Of a stretch of DNA of 40,129 nucleotides, positions 30,778 through 40,129 are shown piece by piece (positions within the stretch are counted from its first letter, which is position 1; each line of letters begins with the position of its first letter). The stretch covers positions 1-40,129 of the forward strand of contig CACAST010000009.1 of assembly GCA_902535185.1 (NCBI GenBank), in the 5' to 3' direction. The notes below the pieces were generated by a model. The model saw only the letters and a program-made list of their open reading frames with translations. It was not told where the DNA came from and made no database searches. Position numbers and translations under genes: made by a program. The DNA comes from an uncultured Prochlorococcus sp. (GTDB lineage Bacteria > Cyanobacteriota > Cyanobacteriia > PCC-6307 > Cyanobiaceae).

Positions 30778-31021
30778 AGGGTGTAAATAATTGATTTAAA
30801 TAAATTTCTGAGACAGAATTATCTGTACAACCGTTTTGAACGAGAAAAGTAGCTAATGCTGAATTTATAAGCTTATATTGATCCCAAGTCGGGTTACTTA
30901 ATACAAAATCTTTCATAGTGTTGTAAAGAGTTTCTGAAAGCTCTGTTTCTAATGAGACTTTATTTGAAGAACACTCTACGAATTTCTTATCAGTTAAATT
31001 TGTTTGGTTGATTTGATCCAT
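30764..31021 (-). CDS. DUF2811-like small protein
   Basis: An 85-residue protein. The central block VSLETELSETLYNTMKDFVLSNPTWDQYKLINSALATFLVQNGCTDNSVSEIYLNQLF matches my memory of the cyanobacterial DUF2811 domain (short all-helical domain of about 60 residues). The N-terminal 22 residues are a variable polar extension. No membrane segment or signal. It is likely cytoplasmic; no function is known for the family. Its 3' end overlaps the GMC oxidoreductase gene. Confidence 0.72.
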   Translation of the reverse strand: MDQINQTNLTDKKFVECSSNKVSLETELSETLYNTMKDFVLSNPTWDQYKLINSALATFLVQNGCTDNSVSEIYLNQLFTPSKSF

Positions 31022-31176
31022 AAATTTATTTTCCTACAGCATCAATAATGATATTTTTCTACAAAAATATCAAGAATAATCTTCTGGTAATTTTTTCAAA
31101 TTATCAAATAAGACTCATGTTATATTTGTGTTTTTAGAAAACTTCTTTTTCAAATAAGGAAATTGAATAGATCTTT

Positions 31177-31200
31177 AAAAAAAGTCAACAATAATGTTGA
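31177..31200 (-). terminator. Terminator-like hairpin downstream of cbiX
   Basis: On the minus strand, TCAACA-ttat-TGTTGA is followed by C and a run of seven T. It lies about 200 bases after the cbiX stop and could end that transcript, or an unannotated small RNA from the intergenic stretch. Confidence 0.45.
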
Positions 31201-31241
31201 AGTCCTGTTTTTTTTGAAAAATACTGCAATTTCTAATCCAG

Positions 31242-31283
31242 TGTGGATTTGGACGTGGAAAACAACCTGTAAATTGTGGAAAA
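31242..31283 (-). other. Cluster of three DnaA-box-like sites
   Basis: Sites TTTTCCACA, TTTTCCACG and AAATCCACA in the same orientation within 42 bases, spaced 12 and 21 bases apart. The Synechococcus box consensus is TTTTCCACA (established knowledge). There is no dnaA or dnaN gene next to it in this window. Confidence 0.4.
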
Positions 31284-31401
31284 TCTAGCTCAAAATACTT
31301 TCACGATTTTACATTAAGAATACTTATATATGCTGAGTCTATTAAGACTAACTCGAGAAAGAGACAGTTGATTCATTGATTTCAATGGATTTTCTTAAGA
31401 T

Positions 31402-32532
31402 TTAGTCTTTATTAGGCAAGCGAAGCGTGACAGGTCCTAAAGGATGTTTTGAATTTGGATAAATACTTTGGTGATGGTGATGGTGATTATGTTCATGTTG
31501 ATGAGCCTCTAAATGTTCATGTTCTAAGTAATCACTTCCTCCTGTGTTTGATTTTTCTTGATAATGAGTTGGTATTTGATTTTGTATTTCACAAGCACCA
31601 TTACATTCAGGATCACATAAATCACAGCTGATACCCAAGCCCTCTACATGGTCATGATGACTTTCTTGGACCATTCCAACTTCTTTTTCAAAGCCAAATA
31701 AATTTGATCTATATTTACATGTTGAGCAGTTCATAAAATTATTACCTTCGTTATTAAGAATCTCATCAATCCTTTCTACAAAAGTGTCGACCACATAAGA
31801 CTGTGACGAAAGATATTTTGCATGTATAAATGAAATATTTGGATTATTAATCGCAACTAAATCACTTTGCCTTTTTATTCTCGTAACAAGGACACCTGAA
31901 AAAAGGAAATAAGGGAAAACAATTATATTCTTATAACCAAGTCTCACAACATTTTTCAAGCCAGGTTCAACAAGGGGGAAAGTTACTCCAGAAAAAACTG
32001 TTTCCCCCCACCCTAAACCAATACCCTCAACGATCATTCTCGTAATTTTTGAAACATTGGAATTCGCATCTGGGTCAGAAGAGCCTCTACCCACAACAAC
32101 TAATAATGATTCTTCAGGTTTAAGATTATTATTTTGTTTAAATACATCTTTTACTCTTTCACAAGCTGCACTAATCATTAAATTATTAATACCTAATTCT
32201 CTTCCATAAATTATTTCAATTCCTGTTTTACTTGAGTAATTCATAAGGAGGCTAGGTATATCATTTTTTACATGGCCAGCAGCGAAAAGCATTGCAGGTA
32301 TTGCAATTACTTTTTTTATAGAAAGATCTTTTAACTTGTCTAAAGCATCAACAATCGAAGGTTTAGCAAATTCCAAGAAACCATATTCAACTAAAAAGTT
32401 TGGATATCTTTTTTGGATGAAATTAGTTAATTCTTGAAATTCAGAAATGGCTAATTTATTTCTACTCCCATGTCCACATATAAGTATCGCGACTTGATTA
32501 TTTAACTTCAAATCTAAATTATCCAAATTCAA
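31402..32532 (-). CDS. cbiX: CbiX-type sirohydrochlorin chelatase with His-rich tail
   Basis: Inserts metal into sirohydrochlorin on the cobalamin or siroheme route. Two CbiX/CbiK-like halves: VAILICGHGSRNKLAISEFQEL, GFLEFAKPSIVDALDKL, VIAIPAMLFAAGHVKNDIP (metal site His), then VVVGRGSSDPDANSNV, FPLVEPGLKNVVRLGYKNIIVFPYFLFSGVLV. The last 130 residues hold CSTCKY, CDLCDPECNGACEI and EHEHLEAHQHEHNHHHHHQ, followed by the conserved end HPLGPVTLRLPNKD. Cobalt or nickel storage in the His stretch is inferred. The longest ORF starts at TTG 32607, overlapping the divergent FAD gene; I placed the start at TTG 32532, which still gives the whole first domain. Cobalamin use by nrdJ in the same window makes biosynthesis of B12 the likely pathway. 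Confidence 0.85.
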   Translation of the reverse strand: MNLDNLDLKLNNQVAILICGHGSRNKLAISEFQELTNFIQKRYPNFLVEYGFLEFAKPSIVDALDKLKDLSIKKVIAIPAMLFAAGHVKNDIPSLLMNYSSKTGIEIIYGRELGINNLMISAACERVKDVFKQNNNLKPEESLLVVVGRGSSDPDANSNVSKITRMIVEGIGLGWGETVFSGVTFPLVEPGLKNVVRLGYKNIIVFPYFLFSGVLVTRIKRQSDLVAINNPNISFIHAKYLSSQSYVVDTFVERIDEILNNEGNNFMNCSTCKYRSNLFGFEKEVGMVQESHHDHVEGLGISCDLCDPECNGACEIQNQIPTHYQEKSNTGGSDYLEHEHLEAHQHEHNHHHHHQSIYPNSKHPLGPVTLRLPNKD

Positions 32533-32573
32533 ATTATTACTTATACCATAATAGTAAAGAACAATATCATGTA

Positions 32574-33854
32574 GTGAAAAATAATAATAACTTGCTTGAA
32601 GTTCCAAATATCAACTCAAAGGATGCAAAATTAAAGAAATTAATTTATGACGTGAATGAATCCTTATTTAATGAGGATAACTATTCTTACGAAAAATTCG
32701 AGCATCTTTGTGTTTGTAGTGGAGGTACAACTTCTAGCTGTGCAAAAAATGGTTTTACAACTCTTGATCTAAGAAAAAATCACAGCAAAATTCATCTAGA
32801 TAGAAAAACCAATTTAGTAACAATTGGAGGTGGTGTAATAATGGGGGATCTATTGAATCATTTACAAAAATATAATAGAAGTTTTCCAATAGGACTTTCT
32901 AAACTTCCTGGAGCAGGCTATATACTTACTGGTGGAGTAAGCCCGCTAAGTAGAACCTACGGATTAGCAATTGATAATATTGAATCAATAAAAGGTTTTT
33001 TGGGTAATGGCACATTTATTTCTTTAAAAAAAAATCAAATAAATCCAGAAGAACAATTGATTTGGGAAGCAATTAAAGGCGCAGCACCCTTCTTTTCAAT
33101 TATTACCGAAATAGAACTTAAGACTATCCAATCTAATTCAATTAAGGTTATTGAAGGATTTGTAAATCTAAATGAACTTACAGAAATAATAAAACTATCA
33201 GAGGAATTTCCAGAAAATATTAGTCTTCAATGGATTTATGCCAAAAAAATTTACATATATATTTTTGCTGAACTAAAAAATAATTTAGAGGATAAAAGAA
33301 CAGAAGAATGCCTAATGCTTCTAGACAAATTCCCTACTCTAGAAAAACAATTTCATGAAAACTTTAACAAAATAAATTTCTTCCCTAAGGAATTGAATTT
33401 ATATGAGCTGAATGCAAATAACCATTCTGAGGTAATTAGTCTTCTTGGAGAAGATTTAAAAAATGATGTCCCAATTTTCATAAAAATTTTGGATGAAATA
33501 ATGGATAATAAACCTAATAATTCCTGTTACATTGCTTCTCAACAATTAGGTTGCAAAACTAAAAAGTTAAATCATGGCTCAAGCTTTTTTGTACATAGAA
33601 AAAGCACTTGGAAACCATGGATATATGCATCATGGAAAAAAAATGATCTTCAAGAAAAAGAAGTCGCTTTGGAATGGATTTATAAATCGTGGAGCAAGCT
33701 AAAAAAGTTTTATCCAAATATTCACTTAGCCCAATTGCATAATCATTTGAATTCTCATGATGAAGAAATTACATTAGCCTTTGGAGATAGAATGAATGAA
33801 TTAAAAACTTTAAAGAATATTTTTGACCCACAAGGTATTTTGCCTCCTTTATAA
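32574..33854 (+). CDS. FAD-linked oxidase (FAD_binding_4 family)
   Basis: A 426-residue protein of the p-cresol methylhydroxylase/VAO fold. Hallmarks: CSGGTTSSCAKNGFTTLDLRKNH, RKTNLVTIGGGVIMGDLLNHL (FAD pyrophosphate loop with GGG), LPGAGYILTGGVSPLSRTYGLAIDNIES. C-terminal FDPQGILPPL recalls the end of many family members (NI-FDP). No Cys/His pair for bicovalent flavin is seen, so covalent attachment is not predicted. The GTG start lies 42 bases from the proposed cbiX start, in a head-to-head arrangement. Substrate unknown. The downstream SulP gene begins 30 bases after the stop and may share an mRNA. Confidence 0.85.
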   Translation: MKNNNNLLEVPNINSKDAKLKKLIYDVNESLFNEDNYSYEKFEHLCVCSGGTTSSCAKNGFTTLDLRKNHSKIHLDRKTNLVTIGGGVIMGDLLNHLQKYNRSFPIGLSKLPGAGYILTGGVSPLSRTYGLAIDNIESIKGFLGNGTFISLKKNQINPEEQLIWEAIKGAAPFFSIITEIELKTIQSNSIKVIEGFVNLNELTEIIKLSEEFPENISLQWIYAKKIYIYIFAELKNNLEDKRTEECLMLLDKFPTLEKQFHENFNKINFFPKELNLYELNANNHSEVISLLGEDLKNDVPIFIKILDEIMDNKPNNSCYIASQQLGCKTKKLNHGSSFFVHRKSTWKPWIYASWKKNDLQEKEVALEWIYKSWSKLKKFYPNIHLAQLHNHLNSHDEEITLAFGDRMNELKTLKNIFDPQGILPPL

Positions 33855-33884
33855 GGTAACTTTTTAATTATAAAGAAACTTAAA

Positions 33885-35450
33885 ATGTCAAATTTTTCAA
33901 GATATTTATCTAAAAATTGGTTAGATGATCCAAAGTCAAATATTCTCTCAGGCTTAGTTGTTGCTTTTGCAATGATCCCAGAAGCAATTGCTTTTTCAGG
34001 TATAGCTGGTGTAGATCCAAAAGTTGGCCTTTTTGGTGCATTTTGCTTATCTATAACAATTGCGATTGTTGGAGGAAGAAGGGGGATGATCACTTCAGCT
34101 ACAGGTTCAACAGCTCTTTTGATGACTGGACTTGTTGCTTTTGGAGAATCACAAGCTCCTGGATTAGGAGTCCCATATCTTATTGCAGCTGGAATATTAA
34201 CTGGAGTTTTCCAAATTCTTTGGGGATATTTAAGACTTGCCTACCAAATGCGATTCGTGCCAACAGGAGTATTAAGTGGATTTGTAAATGCACTGGCGCT
34301 TTTAATATTTCAGGCACAACTACCTCAGTTAGGAATAGGTATTAAAGAATCAAAAGGATTAATTGAACAAACTTTGAGTCAGTATCCAGTTAACTCTCAG
34401 ATCCCATTAGTTTGGATTCTTGTAATCCTAGGATTAATAATTATCTATGGGCTTCCAAAAATCACAAAAGTAGTCCCATCTCAACTTATTGCGATAGTAG
34501 TAATTACTCTCATAAGCATATTCTTGAATCTAGATGTCCCAACAGTTAGCGATTTGGGTAAATTACCTGATGGATTACCAAGTATTTCTCTTCCTTTTGG
34601 ATCAATAGAAAATGGGAAAGTACCTTTTAGTCTTGAAACATTAGGAATTATTTTACCGACTTCACTTGCAATATCTCTCGTGGGTTTAATGGAAACCTTT
34701 TTAACTCAAGACATTTTAGACGATGTAACTGATACAAGTTCTAATAAAAATAAAGAAGCAAGAGGACAGGGAATCGCAAATATTGTGGCATCCTTATTTG
34801 GTGGAATGGCTGGATGTGCCTTAGTTGGGCAATCTGTTATGAATACTGAAAATGGTGGTAAATCTAGATTATCAACTCTCTCCTCAGGTATATCTCTACT
34901 AATTATGATTATCATCTTTAAGTCTTGGATTGGAGCAATCCCAATGGCTGCTTTAGTAGCAATCATGATAACGATCGCGATTAGTACAGCAGATATAAAT
35001 GGATTAAAAAATATTAGAAATATACCTAAAAGTGATACTGCAGTAATGCTTATGACTTTTGCGGTTACGATGCTGACAAAGCCTCATAATCTTGCACTTG
35101 GAGTTATTGCGGGAGTTGCATTAGCTGCAATCCTTTTCAGCAGAAAAGTCGCAAAAGTTATAACTGTCTCAAGAGCTAAAGAAAATAAACTTACTACCTA
35201 CAAAGTAAAAGGACAATTATTTTTTGTAAGTAAAATTTATTTCTTACAAGGATTTGATATTCATGAACATCCAGAAAATATTGTGATTGATATGTCTTTA
35301 GCTCATATTTGGGATCAAAGTGGCGTTGTTGCTCTTGAGCAAATTATTAGAAAGTTCCAGAATGGTGGTTCTAAAGTTGAAATTGTAGGATTAAATAAAG
35401 AAAGTCTTAACTTATTTGAAAGACTAGGTGGTATGGAAAGCGCTCATTAA
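33885..35450 (+). CDS. SulP-family anion transporter
   Basis: Integral membrane transporter for sulfate or bicarbonate-type anions; the family is used for bicarbonate uptake (BicA) in many cyanobacteria, so that is the working hypothesis. The start DPKSNILSGLVVAFAMIPEAIAFSGIAGVDPKVGLFGAF holds the SulP signature. Later come TSATGSTALLMTGLV, PTGVLSGFVNALALLIFQAQLPQL, a gating segment SVMNTENGGKSRLSTLSSG, and about ten to twelve membrane segments in all. A short STAS domain (about residues 430-521: YKVKGQLFFVSK, NIVIDMSLAHIWDQSGVVAL) ends the protein. Length 521 aa is a bit below typical SulP (550-600). Convergent with metA, gap five bases. Confidence 0.9.
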   Translation: MSNFSRYLSKNWLDDPKSNILSGLVVAFAMIPEAIAFSGIAGVDPKVGLFGAFCLSITIAIVGGRRGMITSATGSTALLMTGLVAFGESQAPGLGVPYLIAAGILTGVFQILWGYLRLAYQMRFVPTGVLSGFVNALALLIFQAQLPQLGIGIKESKGLIEQTLSQYPVNSQIPLVWILVILGLIIIYGLPKITKVVPSQLIAIVVITLISIFLNLDVPTVSDLGKLPDGLPSISLPFGSIENGKVPFSLETLGIILPTSLAISLVGLMETFLTQDILDDVTDTSSNKNKEARGQGIANIVASLFGGMAGCALVGQSVMNTENGGKSRLSTLSSGISLLIMIIIFKSWIGAIPMAALVAIMITIAISTADINGLKNIRNIPKSDTAVMLMTFAVTMLTKPHNLALGVIAGVALAAILFSRKVAKVITVSRAKENKLTTYKVKGQLFFVSKIYFLQGFDIHEHPENIVIDMSLAHIWDQSGVVALEQIIRKFQNGGSKVEIVGLNKESLNLFERLGGMESAH

Positions 35451-35455
35451 AAAAG

Positions 35456-36346
35456 TTAATTAAGACTAACTTGTTGATAACAGAACCAAAGCCATTGTTG
35501 AAAAAGTAAATTCCTATGAGACCTCCAAGCGGTTTTTGAACTATTTGGATCAAAATTTTTAGGAGGTGGGACATCTCCCTTTTCTTTATCTCTTTCAATT
35601 TCACTAATAATTCTATGCACCGTATATTCAGGATGACCTAAATGCATAAGTTGTTTTTGATCATTAGATTCAAATATTGTATATCCAACGTTTTCTCCAT
35701 AAGCCAACAAATTCAATTTCCCTTCCTTTTGGGCTTTCTCCATTTCCAAATCTGGTAATCCAGCAAATCTACTTTGAGGACAAATAAATTCATCATCTTG
35801 TGTACCCATCAAAGGGTGTCCAGGAACAAGACTTTTTAGAGGGAATACCCCAAATAATTTCCTATCAAAAACTTTCTTATCGACCCCTGCCAAATAAGCA
35901 AGCGCAAAGCCAGCCCAACATAATCCCAGAGTACTCGCACAAGAATTTCTGGCTTCATTTACAATTTTTACAAATTCGTCCCAATACTTAACCTCCTCAA
36001 AGGCTAGGTGTTCAATAGGTGCTCCAGTAATAATGATTCCATCTAACGGTTCTGGATTATTTGCTTCTTCCCAAGTAATGTATAGATTATTCAGATGATT
36101 AAGATCCCATGTTTTATAAGAGTGAGTTTTAAGCTTTATCCAAACTGGCTCAATTTGTAGGGGAGATAAACCAAGTGGATGTAGCAAGTTAAATTCATAC
36201 TGCTTGCCTAGAGGCATGATATTTAAAATACCAATCCTAAGAGGACGTATATCCTGTCTTTTTGCCAATTCTGGTTCGATCCAAGATATATGATTTTTCT
36301 CAACATCACTGATCTTGTGATAGTTACTAGGAATTATTAAAGCCAA
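35456..36346 (-). CDS. metA: Homoserine O-acyltransferase MetA
   Basis: Activates homoserine with an acyl group (succinyl or acetyl) for methionine synthesis. 296 residues, normal for the MetA fold. Catalytic Cys143 sits in STLGLCWAGFALAYLAG and the His/Glu pair (about 238 and 240) in LMHLGHPEY; both are intact. Other landmarks: RPLRIGILNIMPLGKQYEFNLLHPLG and ITGAPIEHLAFEEVKYW. Glycine or glutamate at the acyl-selectivity site is not resolved by eye; the neighbouring metY would favour acetyl. It starts 13 bases after the metY stop, forming a metY-metA operon. Confidence 0.93.
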   Translation of the reverse strand: MALIIPSNYHKISDVEKNHISWIEPELAKRQDIRPLRIGILNIMPLGKQYEFNLLHPLGLSPLQIEPVWIKLKTHSYKTWDLNHLNNLYITWEEANNPEPLDGIIITGAPIEHLAFEEVKYWDEFVKIVNEARNSCASTLGLCWAGFALAYLAGVDKKVFDRKLFGVFPLKSLVPGHPLMGTQDDEFICPQSRFAGLPDLEMEKAQKEGKLNLLAYGENVGYTIFESNDQKQLMHLGHPEYTVHRIISEIERDKEKGDVPPPKNFDPNSSKTAWRSHRNLLFQQWLWFCYQQVSLN

Positions 36347-36359
36347 TAAATCTCCTTTC

Positions 36360-37703
<1,344 letters not shown>

Positions 37704-37759
37704 CTATTATCTATTTAACTTAGAAAAGTCCAAAAAAAAAACAAAAAAAAGATAAATAT

Positions 37760-38461
37760 TTATAAATCCTTTTTTAATGAGGGGTAATTATCTTTCATAT
37801 ATGTACTCAAATCCTCTTTTATCGCAGATCTGAGTTTCTCAATATTTGCAGATTCAATTATTGGAAAGTTTTTATTAGCCTCAGGATCTTTTTCAGTAAT
37901 TGATTTCCAATTCCTACCAACATCTTTTTCAGAGTTGTTTAAAACTTCATCAAAGTTGAAAACCTTGTCATTACTTTTAGCATCAAATTCTCTAAAAGCT
38001 TTATTTATAAGCTCTTTTCTATTTTCGAATAGATTTTTAGCTTTTAAAGTATCTGGAAGACCCATAACTGGTTGTAATTCCTTAAGAAGTTTTATTTCCT
38101 CTTCAATTAAGAGTGTCCAAACACCATATTTATTTTTTGGAAGATTAGAATTACTAAAAATATTAATTTCATCGAGGTAAAAATTTAACCATAGATAATA
38201 AGATTTCTCTTCAATATTTTTTTTAACGGATAACTTTTTATTTTGGATCTTTGGGAGTAACTTTTCTGCCTTCTTTAAAAACTGTCTATCTTCTCTTTCT
38301 AAATTTATTAATCCCCATCTTTGACTGTAGTCCCATAAATCTTCGTATCTTGTTAAGTCTTCTTGATTCCAACCAAGAGCTTTAAGTTCATGAGAACGAT
38401 GAGTTAATTCCTTTTTCAAAAAAAACCTTTTAAACAATAATAATTCTAACCCTGCAATCAA
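37760..38461 (-). CDS. Hypothetical protein (about 230 aa)
   Basis: Not recognised. The N-terminus has a short hydrophobic stretch (IAGLELLLFKRFF) that could be a weak membrane anchor, followed by a charged, mainly helical soluble protein (HRSHELKALGWNQEDLTRYEDLWDYSQRWG, FLKKAEKLLPKIQNKKLSVKKNIEEKSYYLWLNFYLD). The start is a TTG at 38461; there is no ATG nearby, and 48 bases separate it from the next upstream gene. It is on the same strand as the neighbouring gene, possibly an operon. Such Trp/Tyr-containing helical proteins are common as conserved unknowns in Prochlorococcus. Confidence 0.6.
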   Translation of the reverse strand: MIAGLELLLFKRFFLKKELTHRSHELKALGWNQEDLTRYEDLWDYSQRWGLINLEREDRQFLKKAEKLLPKIQNKKLSVKKNIEEKSYYLWLNFYLDEINIFSNSNLPKNKYGVWTLLIEEEIKLLKELQPVMGLPDTLKAKNLFENRKELINKAFREFDAKSNDKVFNFDEVLNNSEKDVGRNWKSITEKDPEANKNFPIIESANIEKLRSAIKEDLSTYMKDNYPSLKKDL

Positions 38462-38509
38462 GATTAGTAAATAAATTAAGAACTTTGCTTTCTAGCAAAT
38501 AAACAATAA

Positions 38510-40018
38510 TCAATTATTAAAATATTTATTAATAATTTTCAATACATTGATATAACTAGGATTTTTTTTAGAAATTTGATTACTATGTTTATTTTTTTTA
38601 AGGGCATTTTGCTCTTTGTCAATAAATAATTTCTTATAAAAGTTTTCAATATCATCAAAAAGATAATCTCCTTTTAATTTTTCATTTAGTTCGAAAGATA
38701 ATTCAGATTTCACAGATTCTTGGCAAAAATTAGTTATTTCTTCTGAACTAATTAAAACCTTATAAATTTCTTTTTTTTCTTCTGAATTAGCATTAAAGCA
38801 TAAATAAATCAGATTAATCATTGAACAATTGTTATTTTTAATTTTGAATTCTTTATAAATGTCTGGCCAAAATTTTAAAGATTTTAGACCTTCTAAACCT
38901 CCTTGACTGAGAGAGTATTTATTACACCAATCTACAAATTCTAAGACATCTTCTGGACATCTTTTGAGTTGCAAAAGCATATCTGATAAAACTTGTCCTG
39001 CTTGAAAATTCCGTGTTGGTTTTCCTTCAGTTGGTAGAGTCATACTCCCTAAGACATCAGCTTTAACAGCATTTAATTGAGAAAAAGTATAATCTCCTTT
39101 TTCACAAAATTTATCATTCATTATTTCCCTTGCACTAATTATTTCTTCACCATAACCAAGTTCTTTTAATGAAAGATATTTATTCTCTAATTTATTTTCT
39201 TTTCTAACTTTTATTGATACTAATGCGGCCTGATCTAAACATTGAGTTAACAAAATCGTATTAATGGTAGGCAGCATTCCTGGCTTATCTGAATGAAAGT
39301 TATTTACAAAACCTGCAAATATTGATGAGATATTTTTTATTGATTTTATATATTGACATTCAATATTGTGAACTCCAGGAGAAACTTGTATTTTCGGTGA
39401 TAATTGATTCAAAATACGTGCTCCTATTAATGCTGTTAGCGCATCAGGATGACAGAAATTTGCAGTAAAACTATCATTAGGATTTCGTAAAGCTCCGTGA
39501 CGATGAAATCCTGTAAAAAAAGCTAAATTTGGATATTTATTACAAAGAATAAAAGGGTTTTTATTTTTATTATCAATACAAAAAGAACCGACTAGACAAC
39601 CAAGAACCACATTGTCTCGTTTTAAATTTTTTCTGAGTTCTAAAGCATTTTTAACATCATCTTGTATGTGATTACTATTTGAAGCAAGAATAACCATCTC
39701 ACATTTCAAGAGAAGATCTTTTAGATCAAAAGACTTTATTTTCCCCTCTGAAGAATAATTTCCCATTCTCTTAATCTTTTCAATAATCTCATTATCCATA
39801 TCAGAAATAACATCATTTGAGAAAGCACCTAACAAATCTCTATCTTTCCTAGGGGCCAAGAGAATATTATTTGATTTTCCATGCATAGCACAGTTGTATG
39901 CTAGTGATGCAGGATATAAACCAACACTGTAAAATCCAACTTTGCTATTCTCTATATCTTCAATCAATGAATAAAAATATTTTTCATCTTTGATGTTTTC
40001 TACGAAATTATTCTTCAT
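38510..40018 (-). CDS. Hypothetical protein with Rossmann-like N-terminus
   Basis: A 502-residue protein I cannot name. The start SKVGFYSVGLYPASLAYNCAMHGKSNNILLAP, followed later by LLLKCEMVILASNSNHIQDDVKNAL and DNVVLGCLVGSFCID, looks like the nucleotide-binding half of an NAD(P)-dependent dehydrogenase of the glycerol-3-phosphate or opine type, but the glycine motif is altered (GFYSVGLYPAS instead of GxGxxA/G). A conserved central block HRHGALRNPNDSFTANFCHPDALTALIGARIL and GVHNIECQYIKSIKNISSIFAGFVNNF is distinctive. The C-terminal 120 residues are charged and helical. NAD(P) binding is inference only. ATG at 40018 gives a normal-looking N-terminus. Confidence 0.6.
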   Translation of the reverse strand: MKNNFVENIKDEKYFYSLIEDIENSKVGFYSVGLYPASLAYNCAMHGKSNNILLAPRKDRDLLGAFSNDVISDMDNEIIEKIKRMGNYSSEGKIKSFDLKDLLLKCEMVILASNSNHIQDDVKNALELRKNLKRDNVVLGCLVGSFCIDNKNKNPFILCNKYPNLAFFTGFHRHGALRNPNDSFTANFCHPDALTALIGARILNQLSPKIQVSPGVHNIECQYIKSIKNISSIFAGFVNNFHSDKPGMLPTINTILLTQCLDQAALVSIKVRKENKLENKYLSLKELGYGEEIISAREIMNDKFCEKGDYTFSQLNAVKADVLGSMTLPTEGKPTRNFQAGQVLSDMLLQLKRCPEDVLEFVDWCNKYSLSQGGLEGLKSLKFWPDIYKEFKIKNNNCSMINLIYLCFNANSEEKKEIYKVLISSEEITNFCQESVKSELSFELNEKLKGDYLFDDIENFYKKLFIDKEQNALKKNKHSNQISKKNPSYINVLKIINKYFNN

Positions 40019-40129
40019 TTTTGGAAACTCTTGATAATTTTTTTAATTTCTTACCCATACCAACATTTTTCTACATTAAAGCAATTTTTGACCATAGCAA
40101 ATTATTTATTGAAAATATTGAGTTTTTTA

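Larger units (their letters stand above)
31022..31401. other. 380-base non-coding stretch with DnaA-box-like cluster
   Basis: No ORF is visible. Three boxes similar to the cyanobacterial DnaA site TTTTCCACA lie in a row on the minus strand: 31275-31283 exact, 31254-31262 with one mismatch, 31242-31250 with two. A hairpin with a T-run that would end minus-strand transcripts is at 31177-31200. The DUF2811-like gene promoter must be here too. Confidence 0.5.

Overview
The window looks like chromosome of a high-light-adapted Prochlorococcus or very close marine picocyanobacterium. Supporting signs are the very AT-rich sequence with few Shine-Dalgarno sites, a B12-dependent (class II) ribonucleotide reductase, a lumenal-type pentapeptide protein, Tic20-, CbiX- and DUF2811-like cyanobacterial proteins, and a compact gene layout. 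This assignment rests on protein-family recognition, not on a search.

Layout. (1) 1-3.2 kb: 3' part of nrdJ, three small unknown proteins, and a short gene (33 aa, DUF4278-like, YRG..Y repeats). The short gene follows a structured leader that resembles the glutamine-responsive 'downstream-peptide' RNA of marine cyanobacteria and ends in a good intrinsic terminator. (2) 3.3-24.8 kb: a nearly complete type IV pilus locus. It holds three related pilins (two with unusual C-terminal tails), one oppositely oriented pilin-like gene, a secreted Cys-containing protein, an outer-membrane barrel, and a four-gene minor pilin set resembling the GspK-I-H-J tip complex. The minor pilin set converges on a minus-strand assembly operon ordered pilP-pilM-pilN-pilO-pilQ. 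A divergent pilB-pilT-pilC operon and a convergent prepilin peptidase pilD follow. PilD would cleave the pilins, PilB/PilC/PilMNOP assemble them, PilT retracts them, and PilQ is the outer-membrane gate. No PilY1 or competence gene (comEA, comEC) is present in the window. (3) 24.8-29.1 kb: tRNA-Ser(UGA), small membrane or secreted unknowns, a Tic20-like protein, a glyoxalase, a ribbon-helix-helix protein with palindromic upstream DNA, a GIY-YIG-like protein and a pentapeptide-repeat protein. (4) 29.1-40.0 kb: GMC oxidoreductase, DUF2811-like protein, CbiX chelatase with a His-rich tail, FAD-linked oxidase, SulP transporter, metY-metA methionine operon and two large unknown proteins.

The most unusual part is the pilin set. 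Three pilins share one head with the same four Cys landmarks. The major pilin stops at the last Cys, while the other two continue into an (EEARKA)n charged repeat or a Cys/Pro-rich CELYPDDPxC repeat. A PilW-like minor pilin carries what looks like a degenerate von Willebrand A domain. Together these suggest a picocyanobacterial pilus with exchangeable surface-exposed tails and a specialised tip.
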